A DNA stretch of 64,000 nt from DATBHW01 sp035307385 (GCA_035307385.1 DATGID010000064.1:1-64000); one strand, 5' to 3'. Counted from the first letter of the stretch, positions 15,658-25,584 are shown. The notes: generated by a model from the letters alone, not told the origin. Program-made: numbers and translations.

Positions 15658-17067
15658 ATGTTTATGGAACCAAGCCTGCATTCCTCACCACAGCAGCAAA
15701 TCAACATCTCCGGCAAGCTGATCGCTTCGATCAAAATCTTACAGCTTTCCGCCGAGGAATTGGAACAATCGATTGCGCTGGAGGCGTTGGAAAATCCGGC
15801 CTTTGAAATGGAAGAAGTAGGCCAGTGCCAGCGCTGCGGAACGCAGATGAAAGACGGTCTGTGCCCCACCTGCGGCAGCACGGGCAGTCTTGCTCAGGCC
15901 GATGGAACGCATGATTGGGATGATTTCAGCGAACCTGGCCTGGCAGGTGGGGACGACGAAGATTTTGATCCGCTGGCTCGCGTGCAAGATGCAGCGTCGC
16001 TTGAAGAGGTACTGCTGTGGCAGGTGCAGGCCCTCATCTCGCCGGAAGACCTTCCTATCGCGGAATATTTAATTGGCAGCCTGGATAGCCACGGGTATAT
16101 TTCGACCACGGTTGAAGAAGTTGCGCGCACGCTGCGGGTGGAGATCGCGCGGGTGCAGCATGTGCTCGCTGTGCTTCAGATGCAGGAGCCGGTGGGTGTC
16201 GGCGCGCGCACGTTATCCGAATGTCTCTTTATTCAACTGCGCTGGTTCCGCGAGCAGGGCAAGCCCCAGCCGCTGGCGGAAGAGTTGGTGACTCGCTATT
16301 TACACCGCCTGGGCGACCATCGTTTTATGGACATTGCCCGCGAACTGCATGTCCCCAGTTCGCATGTGCGTCAGGCGCTTCACTTTATCCGCACGAACCT
16401 CAACCCCTATCCGGCCCACGCCTACGATTCCTCGGCCACGAATTTTTCAGGCGGGCGCGTGCACACAACGCTGGTGCGGCCTGATGTGGTGATTCGCCGG
16501 TCGGAGACGGGCTTTGAGGCCGAGGTGGTGGAGAATAAGAAATATTTATTTCGTGTGAACCCGACTTATCGCAAGCTGATCACGGCCCTGGACCCCTCAC
16601 ACAGCAGTGAGGAAGATCGCCAGCATATTCGCCAGTATACTTCGCGCGCGCAGTTTTTTATCGATTGTATTCATCAGCGCTGGGAAACGTTGAAGAAGAT
16701 TTCGGATGCTCTGGTGGAATATCAATATGCGTTTTTGGAAGAAGGCGTGCGCGCGCTGAGTCCGCTGACACGCGGCGAGTTAGCCAACCATGTGGGCTTG
16801 CATGAATCGACGATCAGCCGTGCCACGGCCAACAAGTTTGTCTTGCTGCCGGAAGGGCGCACGATTTCGTTCGATGATTTCTTCGATGGCTCGCTGCGCA
16901 CGAAAGACGCGCTGCGGGAGTTGATTAACGCGGAAGACCCCCGGCACCCACTGAGCGATGAAGAACTGGCGGCGCTGCTGGCCGAGCGGGGCATGTATGT
17001 GGCCCGTCGCACGGTTGCCAAGTATCGGGAGTCGATGCATATTCTGCCGTCGCGGCTGCGCGCCTGA
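15658..17067 (+). CDS. rpoN: RNA polymerase sigma-54 factor with zinc-ribbon-like insert
   Basis: Alternative sigma factor that needs AAA+ activators. Region I is glutamine/leucine-rich (QQQINISGKLIASIKILQLSAEELEQSI), followed by core-binding and DNA-binding parts; the RpoN box ARRTVAKYRE is near residue 455. The HTH is at GELANHVGLHESTISRATANKFV. Length 469 is close to normal. Residues 57-72 hold CQRC then CPTC (eight residues between the pairs), a zinc-ribbon-like insert between region I and the acidic region II that classical RpoN lacks. ATG at 15658 is the start; an ATG two codons on is possible. No sigma-54 activator gene occurs in the window. Confidence 0.95.
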   Translation: MFMEPSLHSSPQQQINISGKLIASIKILQLSAEELEQSIALEALENPAFEMEEVGQCQRCGTQMKDGLCPTCGSTGSLAQADGTHDWDDFSEPGLAGGDDEDFDPLARVQDAASLEEVLLWQVQALISPEDLPIAEYLIGSLDSHGYISTTVEEVARTLRVEIARVQHVLAVLQMQEPVGVGARTLSECLFIQLRWFREQGKPQPLAEELVTRYLHRLGDHRFMDIARELHVPSSHVRQALHFIRTNLNPYPAHAYDSSATNFSGGRVHTTLVRPDVVIRRSETGFEAEVVENKKYLFRVNPTYRKLITALDPSHSSEEDRQHIRQYTSRAQFFIDCIHQRWETLKKISDALVEYQYAFLEEGVRALSPLTRGELANHVGLHESTISRATANKFVLLPEGRTISFDDFFDGSLRTKDALRELINAEDPRHPLSDEELAALLAERGMYVARRTVAKYRESMHILPSRLRA

Positions 17068-17079
17068 CGGCTGGCGGAA

Positions 17080-17110
17080 CGGAGGCGGAACGGACAAGAA
17101 TCCGCCTCCG
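17080..17110. terminator. Hairpin between convergent rpoN and response regulator genes
   Basis: CGGAGGCGGA (17080-17089) and TCCGCCTCCG (17101-17110) form a 10-bp stem with an 11-base loop. No T-run follows on either strand, so it may be a weak bidirectional terminator or a transcript-stabilising hairpin. Confidence 0.5.
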
Positions 17111-17112
17111 CG

Positions 17113-17835
17113 CTAGAGCATGAAGCGGTAGCCCACGCCCCAGACGGTGACCAGCTTTTCGCTGAGCGGCCCCAGCTTTTTGCGCAGGCGCGTGATCTGG
17201 GTATCGACGGTGCGGTCCAGACCGTCGTACTCGTAGCCCCAGATTTGCTCGAGCAGAAATTCGCGGCTGAAGGCTCGCCCAGGATGGGAGGCCAGCAGGA
17301 CGAGCAGATCGAACTCTTTGGGGGTCACTTCGATTTCCGCGCCCTCGATGGTGACGGTGTGCCGGGCGAGGTCGATAGATAACGGGCCGCGCACGATTGG
17401 TTCTGGCGCGGGCAGTGTATTGGTCGCGCCTGCTTCGGCGGCCTGCTGCCCCGGCGTTGGGGCGCGTGTGTCCAGGGCGACGCGGCGCAGGATGGCGCGC
17501 ACGCGGGCCAGCAGTTCGCGCATGCCAAAGGGCTTGACGACGTAATCGTCTGCGCCAACTTCCAGCCCTAACACGCGGTCTACTTCTTCGGAGCGTGCCG
17601 TCAGCATCAGGATGGGCATGAGATGGTTCTGGCGAATCTGACGGCAGACGGCCAGTCCATCCAGGCCGGGAAGCATCCAGTCGAGGATGACCAGATGGGG
17701 TGGGTGCAATTCAACCTGCTGCAAGGCGCTCGGTCCATCGAACGCCTGATAGACGGTGTGGCCTTCACCCTCCAGGTGATTGCGAATCAGGTTGCAGAGG
17801 TCTTTTTCATCTTCGACGACCAGAATCGTTGCCAT
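17113..17835 (-). CDS. OmpR-family response regulator
   Basis: Receiver domain (about 1-120) with ILVVEDE, phosphoacceptor Asp52 in VILDWMLPGLDG and switch lysine in VVKPFGMRELL, then a winged-helix DNA-binding domain (about 155-240: RHTVTIEGAEIEVTPKEFDLL, REFLLEQIWGYEYDGLDRTVDTQITRLRKKLG). It lies 59 bases downstream of the sensor kinase on the same strand and is surely its partner. The signal and targets are unknown. Confidence 0.96.
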   Translation of the reverse strand: MATILVVEDEKDLCNLIRNHLEGEGHTVYQAFDGPSALQQVELHPPHLVILDWMLPGLDGLAVCRQIRQNHLMPILMLTARSEEVDRVLGLEVGADDYVVKPFGMRELLARVRAILRRVALDTRAPTPGQQAAEAGATNTLPAPEPIVRGPLSIDLARHTVTIEGAEIEVTPKEFDLLVLLASHPGRAFSREFLLEQIWGYEYDGLDRTVDTQITRLRKKLGPLSEKLVTVWGVGYRFML

Positions 17836-17894
17836 CTTGTCATCCTCCCTGTGTTCAATCGCTTCCCAGCACCTGCCCCGTTTTCTGTCGATTG

Positions 17895-19379
17895 CTAGCG
17901 CGCGCTTTGCGGGGCTGCTGGCGTGCGCGCCACGTGCAGCAGCAGGCGGAAGCGGCTGCCTTCGCCCACGGCGCTTTCCGCGCTGATGGTGCCGCCCATG
18001 GCGGTGACCAGATCGCGCACGATTGCCAGGCCCAGGCCGAAGCCGCCGGTGGAGCGCGCCCGCGAGGCGTCGGTGCGATAGAAGCGCTCGAAGACGCGCT
18101 CCAGGTCTTCGGGCGGGATGCCGATGCCGGTATCGGCAACGACGAGCGCAACCTGCGCGGGGCTGGGCTGTTCAATCGAGATGGAGACGATGCCGCCTGC
18201 CGGGGTGTAGGTGATGGCGTTGCGCACCAGATTGAGCAGCACCTGTGTGAGCCGCTGTTGATCAGCCAGGACCAGCGGCAGACCGGGTGGGATGCTGCGG
18301 GTCAGCGTGACCTGGCGCTCGCGGCGCGCCAGCGGGGCCATGGTTTGGTAAATCTCTTCGACGATTTCATCGGCGGCGGTGGGTTTGAGGTCCAGGCGCA
18401 GTTCGCCCGCTTCGGCGCGCGCCAGCGCGAGCAGGTCATCGACCAGGGCGCTCAGGCGCTCGGTTTCGCGGTGAACGATTTCGAGATAGCCTTGCTGACC
18501 CTGGGCGGCTGAGGCGTTGGCAGGCTGCTCTTCGTTTGCCATCATCAGCGATTCGACATGGCCGCGAATGCTGGCAATTGGCGTGCGCAGTTCATGGGAG
18601 ACGTTGACGATGAGTTCGCGGCGGCTTTGCTCGGAGCGCTCGGCCTTGGCGTGTTCCTGCGCGGCGATGGCGCGGGCCTCGGCCAGTTGCAGGGCGGTGT
18701 TACGCATGCCCAGCAGGAGCCGGGCAAGCTGGCCCCAGGCATAGGCGATGGCGTTGAGGACGTGCAGCGAGGCGAACAGGGCTACGATGCCCACCAGCGC
18801 CAGGAAGGCGAAGAAGGCCATGGCCCCAGGCTCGATCTGGCCGTTGATCTTGATGAAGAACTCGTAGGAGTTGTAGCCGCCAACGGAGTTGTAGATGGCG
18901 GTGTCGATGAGATAGGCGAGCCAGCCGAATATGAGCGCGATGGAGGCAGAGAGCAAGCCGATCACCAGCGCGAAGGAGATGGTGCCAAAGGGAAACTCCA
19001 GAAAGAGATAGACCAGGCTGGTCCAGGTGACAGGCGAACGCAGCCGAGCGGTGAACTGCCTGGTCAAGGGCGCGCCGACCAGGCGTGGGTCTTTGATAAA
19101 TGGGACAGGGATATGGAGCCAGTTGCGGACAAGATAGCGCTCGATGCTGGCGAAACCCTGCCACATGATGATGGTCAACAACAGGATGGGGATGCCGACC
19201 CAGACGACGAGAGTGCCGACCCCAACCGATAGCCCGACGACGAGCAGGATGAAGTAGGTGAGGCCCAGCGGAAACGCGCCGAGCAAGTACAGCAAGTTGA
19301 GATAGGTTTGTCCCTGGCGGGCCACGCTGAAGAAGCTGTCTCGTTTGACAAGCTGCTGGTTGTTTATTGGATAGTTCAT
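17895..19379 (-). CDS. Membrane sensor histidine kinase
   Basis: The 494-residue product has an N-terminal sensor region of about four hydrophobic segments (residues 28-75 and 118-210) with RLRSPVTWTSLVYLFLEFPFG, which resembles the PF13796 putative sensor domain of actinobacterial and Chloroflexota kinases. It is followed by a HisKA domain (VNVSHELRTPIASIRGH, phosphoacceptor His262) and an HATPase domain (LVRNAITYTPAGG, DTGIGIPPEDLERVFERFYR, GFGLGLAIV). ATG at 19379 with AGAGGTG 6 bases upstream was chosen over upstream in-frame codons. It forms an operon with the response regulator. Confidence 0.94.
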   Translation of the reverse strand: MNYPINNQQLVKRDSFFSVARQGQTYLNLLYLLGAFPLGLTYFILLVVGLSVGVGTLVVWVGIPILLLTIIMWQGFASIERYLVRNWLHIPVPFIKDPRLVGAPLTRQFTARLRSPVTWTSLVYLFLEFPFGTISFALVIGLLSASIALIFGWLAYLIDTAIYNSVGGYNSYEFFIKINGQIEPGAMAFFAFLALVGIVALFASLHVLNAIAYAWGQLARLLLGMRNTALQLAEARAIAAQEHAKAERSEQSRRELIVNVSHELRTPIASIRGHVESLMMANEEQPANASAAQGQQGYLEIVHRETERLSALVDDLLALARAEAGELRLDLKPTAADEIVEEIYQTMAPLARRERQVTLTRSIPPGLPLVLADQQRLTQVLLNLVRNAITYTPAGGIVSISIEQPSPAQVALVVADTGIGIPPEDLERVFERFYRTDASRARSTGGFGLGLAIVRDLVTAMGGTISAESAVGEGSRFRLLLHVARTPAAPQSAR

Positions 19380-19556
19380 ATAGCACCTCTTTTGAGCGCC
19401 GCTTGGGCTGCCCTGCCTCTGGTTCTTCTGATAAGCTCTCCCTTTTGCTGTTTTGAGTATAGCGTTGATGTTTGCCAAAAGTGTGTCAGAACCAGCAATG
19501 CTCTGTAGCAAAATAGCATCTTTCTGCAAATGATGCTATAGGCCCTCAAAAAGCGG

Positions 19557-19600
19557 GAGCCGGAGGTTTCCCGCTCTGAAACCTCCGGCTCTTACATATA
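19557..19600 (-). terminator. Strong intrinsic terminator after the nucleoside phosphorylase gene
   Basis: GAGCCGGAGGTTTC (19557-19570) and GAAACCTCCGGCTC (19578-19591) form a perfect 14-bp stem with a 7-base loop. On the minus strand it is followed by CCGCTTTTTG, giving a T-run suited to end the transcript of the essC-pdp genes. Confidence 0.8.
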
Positions 19601-19625
19601 GCCTCTGTCTAAGGGATGCCAGCCC

Positions 19626-20930
19626 TCAGACTATTTCGCTGTAGATCAGCGGGCCAGACGAGACGGGGGTGTCGCTCCAGTGATAGGCGCTGAGCAATTC
19701 GGCCTGAATCGCCTGCGCCTGTTCTTCGGAGCGCGCGTGTATCTCCAGCAGGGGCTGCCCGGCTTCGACCTCGTCGCCAACTTTGGCAAAGAGCAGCAGG
19801 CCGGTGGCGTGGTCGATGGGATCGCCTTTCTTGAAGCGTCCCGCGCCTAGTTTCATGGTTGCTAGCCCGACGCGCTCGGCGTCGATGCCCGCGACGTAGC
19901 CCGCGCGTGCGGATGCAAGAGGCATGCGTAGCGGCGCGGCGGGGAGCAAGGCCGAGTCCCTGATCTGGCGCGGGTCGCCGCCCTGCGCCTCGATGACGGC
20001 GGCGAGCTTTTCCAGCGCCGCGCCGCTGCTGATGGCCTGATGTACGCTGGCCTCGGCGGCTGCGCGGTCTGCCGCCAGGCCGGTCATGGTCAGCAGTGTG
20101 GTTGCCTCGTGATGGCAGAGGGCGGTCACGTCTGCCGGTCCCTTGCCCTGGAGGATGGAGATGGCCTCGGCCAGTTCCAGGGCGTTGCCGATGGCCTGCC
20201 CAAGCGGCTGGTCCATGGCCGAAATGACGGCAGCCGTTTGCACTCCGGCGCGATTGCCGATTTCGACCATGGTCTGCGCCAACTTTTCCGCGTCGGGGAG
20301 GGTCTTCATAAATGCCCCCGACCCCACTTTGACATCTAGCAGCAGGTGTGACGCGCCAATCGCGAGCTTCTTGCTCATGATGCTGGAGGCGATGAGGGGA
20401 ATGCTTTCCACGGTGCCGGTGACATCGCGCAGCGCGTACATTTTGCCATCGGCGGGGGCCAGATCGTTGGATTGGCCGGAAAGCACAAGCTGATGGGCGC
20501 GCAGGATGGACCAGAATTCCTCTTGCGAAAGGGCCGCGCGGAAGTTGCTGATCGATTCCAGCTTATCGACGGTGCCGCCGGTATGGCCCAGGCCGCGCCC
20601 GGTCATCTTGGCGACTGGCAAACCGCAGGCGGCAACCAGCGGCGCGACGGCCAACGTGACCTTGTCGCCAACGCCGCCAGTGCTGTGCTTATCAACCGCT
20701 GGCGAGAGCATCTGGCGCACTGCCAGTTGCTCGCCAGAGCGCGCCATTGCCAGGGTGAGGTCGGTGGTTTCCTGAGCATCCATGCCACGCCAGACAATCG
20801 CCATGAGCAGCGCCGAGAACTGATAGTCGGGGATGTCGCCCTGGGTGAACCCCTGTACGAGCCATTCGATCTCGGCGGCGCTGAGCGCCTGGCCCTCACG
20901 CTTTTTCTTGATAAGCTCTACGGTTTGCAT
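19626..20930 (-). CDS. Pyrimidine-nucleoside (thymidine) phosphorylase
   Basis: Cleaves thymidine, deoxyuridine or uridine with phosphate into base plus sugar-1-phosphate. The 434-residue product shows the family blocks: KHSTGGVGDKVTLAVAPLVAACG (near residue 81), MTGRGLGHTGGTVDKLESI, SNDLAPADGKMYALRDVTGTVESIPLIASSIMSKKLA and DVKVGSGAFMKT. From sequence alone deoA (thymidine) and pdp (broad pyrimidine) types are hard to tell apart. It starts 34 bases after the EssC-like gene on the same strand, an unusual neighbour, and ends at a strong terminator. Confidence 0.95.
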   Translation of the reverse strand: MQTVELIKKKREGQALSAAEIEWLVQGFTQGDIPDYQFSALLMAIVWRGMDAQETTDLTLAMARSGEQLAVRQMLSPAVDKHSTGGVGDKVTLAVAPLVAACGLPVAKMTGRGLGHTGGTVDKLESISNFRAALSQEEFWSILRAHQLVLSGQSNDLAPADGKMYALRDVTGTVESIPLIASSIMSKKLAIGASHLLLDVKVGSGAFMKTLPDAEKLAQTMVEIGNRAGVQTAAVISAMDQPLGQAIGNALELAEAISILQGKGPADVTALCHHEATTLLTMTGLAADRAAAEASVHQAISSGAALEKLAAVIEAQGGDPRQIRDSALLPAAPLRMPLASARAGYVAGIDAERVGLATMKLGAGRFKKGDPIDHATGLLLFAKVGDEVEAGQPLLEIHARSEEQAQAIQAELLSAYHWSDTPVSSGPLIYSEIV

Positions 20931-20964
20931 ACGACGTTGTCTCTACTACTCCATTGTCTCTGGG

Positions 20965-23900
20965 CTAGCCCTTGATGCTGACGCCGCCGCCGCGAATCTG
21001 CGCCATCCAGACGGGCACGGCCTCCGGCTCCAGGAAGCCGGTCTGCATGAGATTGCGGCTGTTACGCTGGACAAAGGTGCCGCGTCCCGGCGGCAGATCG
21101 GCCAGCCTGACGCCCAGGATGCCAGTTTCCTGGGGGTCGCCGCTGAGCACGATGCCAGCGCGCACGGCCTTGACTTGCGCGGCCAGCGGGTCAAACGCCT
21201 TGACCACATCGGCGGTGGTGCCAGCCATGATGATGTGCAGATTCAGGTCGCGCGCCTGCCGCACGATGTCCCTCAGTTCGGTGGAGGGGTTCTTTGGCAA
21301 AGCCGCCACGAGTTCGAAATCATCGATGGCGAGGACAATGGGCGTCATCGGTGTCTTGGCTGCTGACCCGCCCGCATTCAGGCGCTGGATGCGCTCGGTC
21401 AGTTCTTTCTTCAAGCCGTCCAGAATCTCGGTCAGCTTGATCTCGTTTTCGGCGTAGCCCTTCATGTGCGGCAGCGAGCGCAGCCCCCGCAGGGTGCGCC
21501 GCAGATCGAGTAGCACCACCTGCACCTCGGCGGGCGAGTAGCGCTGCGCCAGCCCCAGCAGCCAGGTGCGGATGATGGAGGTCTTGCCGCTGCCCGCGCT
21601 TCCGGCGATCAAGAAGTGTTGGGTATCGGGGGTGAGTTCGCCCCAGATTGGCCGGAGGTTGAGATCATCCAGGCCCAGCGGGGCGCGCAGTCCCTCGGTC
21701 CTGGCGGCCTGCCCGTTCATGGATGCCTGGGTGAGCAGGTCGGGCAGGGAGACATATTCGGGCAGCAGCCCGATGGATTCAGCCGTTGGGCCTTTCCATG
21801 CCTGGGCTGCGCGCGCTGAAAGCGCCTCAAGCTGCTGGGCTTGCTCTTCGTCGCCATCGCCCACCACCGGCAAGGCGGTCTGGAACTCTTCCAGCCGACG
21901 CCCACGCCGCAGGCCACGCCCCGGCATGTTGGGGTCGAGCGTGCTGGCGTCGTTTTTGCCGAGCAGGAGCAGCGAGTCACCAGGGTCAGCCAGGCGCAGG
22001 CCATAGCGCAGTTCGATGTTTCCAGCGAGGTTGCCCGGCAGCGAGTTAGGCCGGTCAGAGGCAATGATGAGATGGATGCCATAGCCGCGACCTTCGCGGG
22101 CAAAGACCATCAGATCGTCTAGCTCTTTTTCGTGGACGGCGCGGAACTCGGCAAACTTGTCGATGATGACGACAATGGCGGGCAGCGGCTTTTGCTGTTG
22201 GCTGGAGGACGCGGCGCGCGTCTGATAGGCCAGGAAGCTGTCGACGCGCTGCTCGCGGAAGAAGAGCTTGCGTTCTTCGATGACGCCGCGCAGCTTGCGG
22301 AAGAGCCGCCGGATGCGCTCCGAGTCGGCGGAATTGAAGACGCCGCCGACATGGGGCATTTTCTCGAAGACCCGCAGCGCCTGACCGCCGAAATCGATCA
22401 GATACATGTTGAGGTCGGCGGGCGAGTGCGTCGAGGCCAGGGAAGTGACGATGGTGCGCAGCAGGAAGCTCTTGCCGGAGCCAGCCGAGCCGGACATCAG
22501 CATGTGGCCGCCATAGCGCAGCAGGTCGAGCATGAAGACTTCTTGCCGCTGTTCGGCGGGCAGGTCGAGCAGGCCGATGGGCGCGTTCAGCCAGCCGAAG
22601 GCCGGTTTGGCCTCCCAGCGCGTGCCATCCAGCGCGGGTTTGCCTGCCAGCTTGAACATATCAGGCAAGGTGAGGTCGCCAGGCAGCGGATCGGGCCAGG
22701 GGCGGAAGAGTGCCGCGCCGAGTGATTCTTTGAACGGCTCCATCTGCGTCATCATCACTTGCAGTTCGCTGCGGTCATCAGTGACGACGCCCGCGCCCGC
22801 GCGGGCCGACTTGCCGGAGCCGATGTTGTGGATGTGTCCGGCGCGGGTAAGCTCAGCGATTTCCGCCCGTTTCTTGGCTTCTTCTGGCACGGCGGGCCGG
22901 TACGTTCCGGCTACGCGGGCCACCTGGAATTGATCGAAGAGTTCCGCGCCGACCTGGAAATAGCCGCGCCCAGGCAGGTTATGCGGCAGCAGCGCGGCGT
23001 CCGAGCGGCCCAGCATCTCGCGGCTGTCTTCGATGGAGGCGACGCGCAGGCAGATGCGGAACTTGACGTTGGACCAGATGTTGGCGCTGACCACGCCTGC
23101 CGGGCGCTGCGTTGCCAGAATCAGATGTACGCCCAGGCTGCGGCCTTTTTGCACGACGCTGATGAGGCCGCCCATGAAGTCGGGCAGTTCTTTTGCCAGT
23201 TCGGCGAATTCGTCGATGACGATGAGCAGGCTAGGCATGGGCGGCAGCGACTTGGGGTCGCGGGCGCGCATGGCCTGATATTGGGCGATGTTGACGGCGT
23301 TGGCTTCGTGCAAGATATGCTCGCGCCGTTTCAGTTCGCTCTTGAGGGCAACGAGCGCGCGTTCGGCCAGCCGACCATGCAGGTCGCTGACCATGCCGAC
23401 GGTGTGAGGAATATTTTCAAAGTCTTTGAAGGCGCTGCCGCCTTTGAAGTCGACGAGCACAAAGTTGAGCAGGTGGGGATGGTGGGTGACGGCCAGCCCG
23501 GCAATCAGCGTCTGCAATAGTTCGCTTTTGCCGGAACCGGTGGTTCCGGCCACCAGCCCGTGGGGGCCGTGCGCGGCGTCGGTCAGGTCGAGCAGCAGCG
23601 GGCCGCCGCTCTTTTCGCCAATGGGCACGGTCAGGCGGCCAAAGCGCGGCTGCTCGCCCCACCAGGTGCGCGGGTCAAGCTGGTCTGCCGCTTCCAGGTT
23701 GAGCAGGTCGAGCAGGCGCACGCTGGTTTTGATGTTGCCTGGACCCTGGGAGCCGCTGACACGGATGGGGGCCAGACTGCGGGCGATGCTTTCGCCGGTG
23801 CCACGGTCCACGCGGTCAGGGGTGATCTGGTCTTTGACGCTGCCTTCGGGGCCAGCGACGGAGTACACCATCTGTTCGTAGGAGGGCACTTCCAGAATCG

Positions 23901-25377
23901 CGCCGCAGTCACCGGGAATATCCTGGCGGCTATCCACCAGAATCATTGCGGAGATATTCAAGCCGCGCCCGTTGCGCAGCACTTCGGAGAGGCCGACGTG
24001 ATCGCGCACGCGGTTATAATCGTCGACCAGCAGCACGAGGTAGGGCAGCATCGGCTCGCCGTCGCCACTGCCTTCTTTCTCCTCTTCTTTGCGGGCCTCG
24101 CGCCTGCTGATTTCTTCGGTCACTTCGTCGAGCAATTCTTCGATCTGGTCGGGCGTGAAGGCGAGCATCTTGTTTTGCGAACCCGGCCTGAAGTGGTTGG
24201 TGTGTGGCATCCACTTGAGCCATTCCCATTCGCGGCTCTGCTCATAGGGATAGATGCCCAGGATGCGCACTTCGTCGGGCGAATGGTGAACGGCGAGATG
24301 GCAGACCAGCGCCCGCGCAAAGTCGACCACTGGCCCGCGCGCGCCAGTGACGCCGATGGAGCCAATCTGCGGCAGCGGCAGGCTGATGGGGACATCGGGC
24401 ACGTACTCGAACTCTTTGGCAAGCGCTTCGGCCTCATCCTGAAGCGCGGCGCTTTCGTTGGCTGAAGGCGGCGTGACCTTGACCGTGGATGGCAGGGTGG
24501 TTTTGCCCATGCGCAGGTGCAAGAAATCCGCGTCTTCGGGGCGGCGCTCCCAGAGGTGGCTGCGCTCGTCGATGATGCCGCGCAGCTTGCGCACGCTGGG
24601 GAAGGAAGCGCGCCGCGCGCGGTGTTGTTCGACGCGCAGCGCCTCTAGCTTGGTGCGCAGCTTCGCCAGAAGCTGGCGGTAGTCTTCTTCTTTGGAAAGG
24701 TAGGCTTTGCGCTCGCGCCGCCGCTCAATCCAGATGCTGAGCAACTGCCCTATCGGGTTGAAGACGGCATAGACCCCCATAAACACCAGGAAGACGGGGC
24801 TGAAGGTGTTTTGTGGGAAGAATCTGGGAACAATGACCAGAATGGCGAAGGCCAGGACAGACAGGATAAAGATGGGCGTCAGCAGGGCAATCAAATCCAG
24901 CTTGCGGCTTTCGCGGCTTTGCTGGGGGGGCTTGGGAATCTCAATTTCTTCATCGGGCAGATGCACGAGGATGCGCGGTGGGCGGTTGAAGGTGATGCCC
25001 GCTGCCGGTGCTTCGCTGCCCTGGCCTGGAACGCCCACCGTGCTGGGAAGCTGGGCGGGCGTCTGCACGGGTGCGACGCCGCGCGCTTTGGCCGAGCGCA
25101 GGCGCTCATCAGGGGTGGGCACGACCAGCAGCAAGATGCGTCCGGAGGCGATGCCCAGGGAAATGAGCGTCTGGTCGTCGGGCAGGATGTAGCCGTTATC
25201 GCGGAGGATGAGGGCGTACGGGAGCGACGTGCCCTGCTGGTCGCGCGCCGGAAGTCCCATGGTGCCGACAAGCTGCGGGACGAGTTGCCCAATGGGCGTA
25301 TCCCCCGGAAGCTGTAAATCACGAGAGATGCGTTCGTTCCGATCTCTCAAGGTTGCGACGATCATGCGTGTCTGCAT
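20965..25377 (-). CDS. essC: Type VII secretion EssC/EccC-like FtsK/SpoIIIE ATPase with N-terminal YukD-like domain
   Basis: The 1470-residue product is a motor ATPase of a WXG100-type (type VII) secretion system. Residues 1-88 resemble the ubiquitin-like YukD/EsaB fold (LPGDTPIGQLVPQLV, YALILRDNGYILPDDQTLISLGI). Two transmembrane segments follow (about 162-185 and 193-216), then a coiled linker and three FtsK/SpoIIIE domains with intact Walker A motifs at 611-618 (GTTGSGKS), 963-970 (GSAGSGKS) and 1259-1266 (GSAGSGKT). Walker B is canonical in D1 (VIDEFAEL), IIDKFAEF in D2 (the catalytic Glu is Lys) and AIDDF in D3. Classical EssC carries FHA domains instead of YukD at its N-terminus. No WXG100 substrate gene lies beside it. 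Confidence 0.93.
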   Translation of the reverse strand: MQTRMIVATLRDRNERISRDLQLPGDTPIGQLVPQLVGTMGLPARDQQGTSLPYALILRDNGYILPDDQTLISLGIASGRILLLVVPTPDERLRSAKARGVAPVQTPAQLPSTVGVPGQGSEAPAAGITFNRPPRILVHLPDEEIEIPKPPQQSRESRKLDLIALLTPIFILSVLAFAILVIVPRFFPQNTFSPVFLVFMGVYAVFNPIGQLLSIWIERRRERKAYLSKEEDYRQLLAKLRTKLEALRVEQHRARRASFPSVRKLRGIIDERSHLWERRPEDADFLHLRMGKTTLPSTVKVTPPSANESAALQDEAEALAKEFEYVPDVPISLPLPQIGSIGVTGARGPVVDFARALVCHLAVHHSPDEVRILGIYPYEQSREWEWLKWMPHTNHFRPGSQNKMLAFTPDQIEELLDEVTEEISRREARKEEEKEGSGDGEPMLPYLVLLVDDYNRVRDHVGLSEVLRNGRGLNISAMILVDSRQDIPGDCGAILEVPSYEQMVYSVAGPEGSVKDQITPDRVDRGTGESIARSLAPIRVSGSQGPGNIKTSVRLLDLLNLEAADQLDPRTWWGEQPRFGRLTVPIGEKSGGPLLLDLTDAAHGPHGLVAGTTGSGKSELLQTLIAGLAVTHHPHLLNFVLVDFKGGSAFKDFENIPHTVGMVSDLHGRLAERALVALKSELKRREHILHEANAVNIAQYQAMRARDPKSLPPMPSLLIVIDEFAELAKELPDFMGGLISVVQKGRSLGVHLILATQRPAGVVSANIWSNVKFRICLRVASIEDSREMLGRSDAALLPHNLPGRGYFQVGAELFDQFQVARVAGTYRPAVPEEAKKRAEIAELTRAGHIHNIGSGKSARAGAGVVTDDRSELQVMMTQMEPFKESLGAALFRPWPDPLPGDLTLPDMFKLAGKPALDGTRWEAKPAFGWLNAPIGLLDLPAEQRQEVFMLDLLRYGGHMLMSGSAGSGKSFLLRTIVTSLASTHSPADLNMYLIDFGGQALRVFEKMPHVGGVFNSADSERIRRLFRKLRGVIEERKLFFREQRVDSFLAYQTRAASSSQQQKPLPAIVVIIDKFAEFRAVHEKELDDLMVFAREGRGYGIHLIIASDRPNSLPGNLAGNIELRYGLRLADPGDSLLLLGKNDASTLDPNMPGRGLRRGRRLEEFQTALPVVGDGDEEQAQQLEALSARAAQAWKGPTAESIGLLPEYVSLPDLLTQASMNGQAARTEGLRAPLGLDDLNLRPIWGELTPDTQHFLIAGSAGSGKTSIIRTWLLGLAQRYSPAEVQVVLLDLRRTLRGLRSLPHMKGYAENEIKLTEILDGLKKELTERIQRLNAGGSAAKTPMTPIVLAIDDFELVAALPKNPSTELRDIVRQARDLNLHIIMAGTTADVVKAFDPLAAQVKAVRAGIVLSGDPQETGILGVRLADLPPGRGTFVQRNSRNLMQTGFLEPEAVPVWMAQIRGGGVSIKG

Positions 25378-25584
25378 AGCGCTGCTGCGAGCGTTTCAGG
25401 GCCGATGGATGGGGCGTCCTGACGGCTCGCGTGCCCTCCCTTCGCCGACGTGAAGCGTGGCCGGTACTCTACAATGTGCCCGCCTATTGTTTCACACAAG
25501 CGACGAACCGTCAAGGGGCCATTATCACAGTCGGGCTATGATGTAGTTCATAGAAATGAACGGCGCTTGCAGGCATTTTTATGG

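Noticed and set aside
17895..19529. The longer histidine kinase start at 19529
   Set aside because: The extra 50 residues have no sensor features, while ATG 19379 has a good ribosome binding site and the promoter -10 (19456-19461) lies between the two starts.
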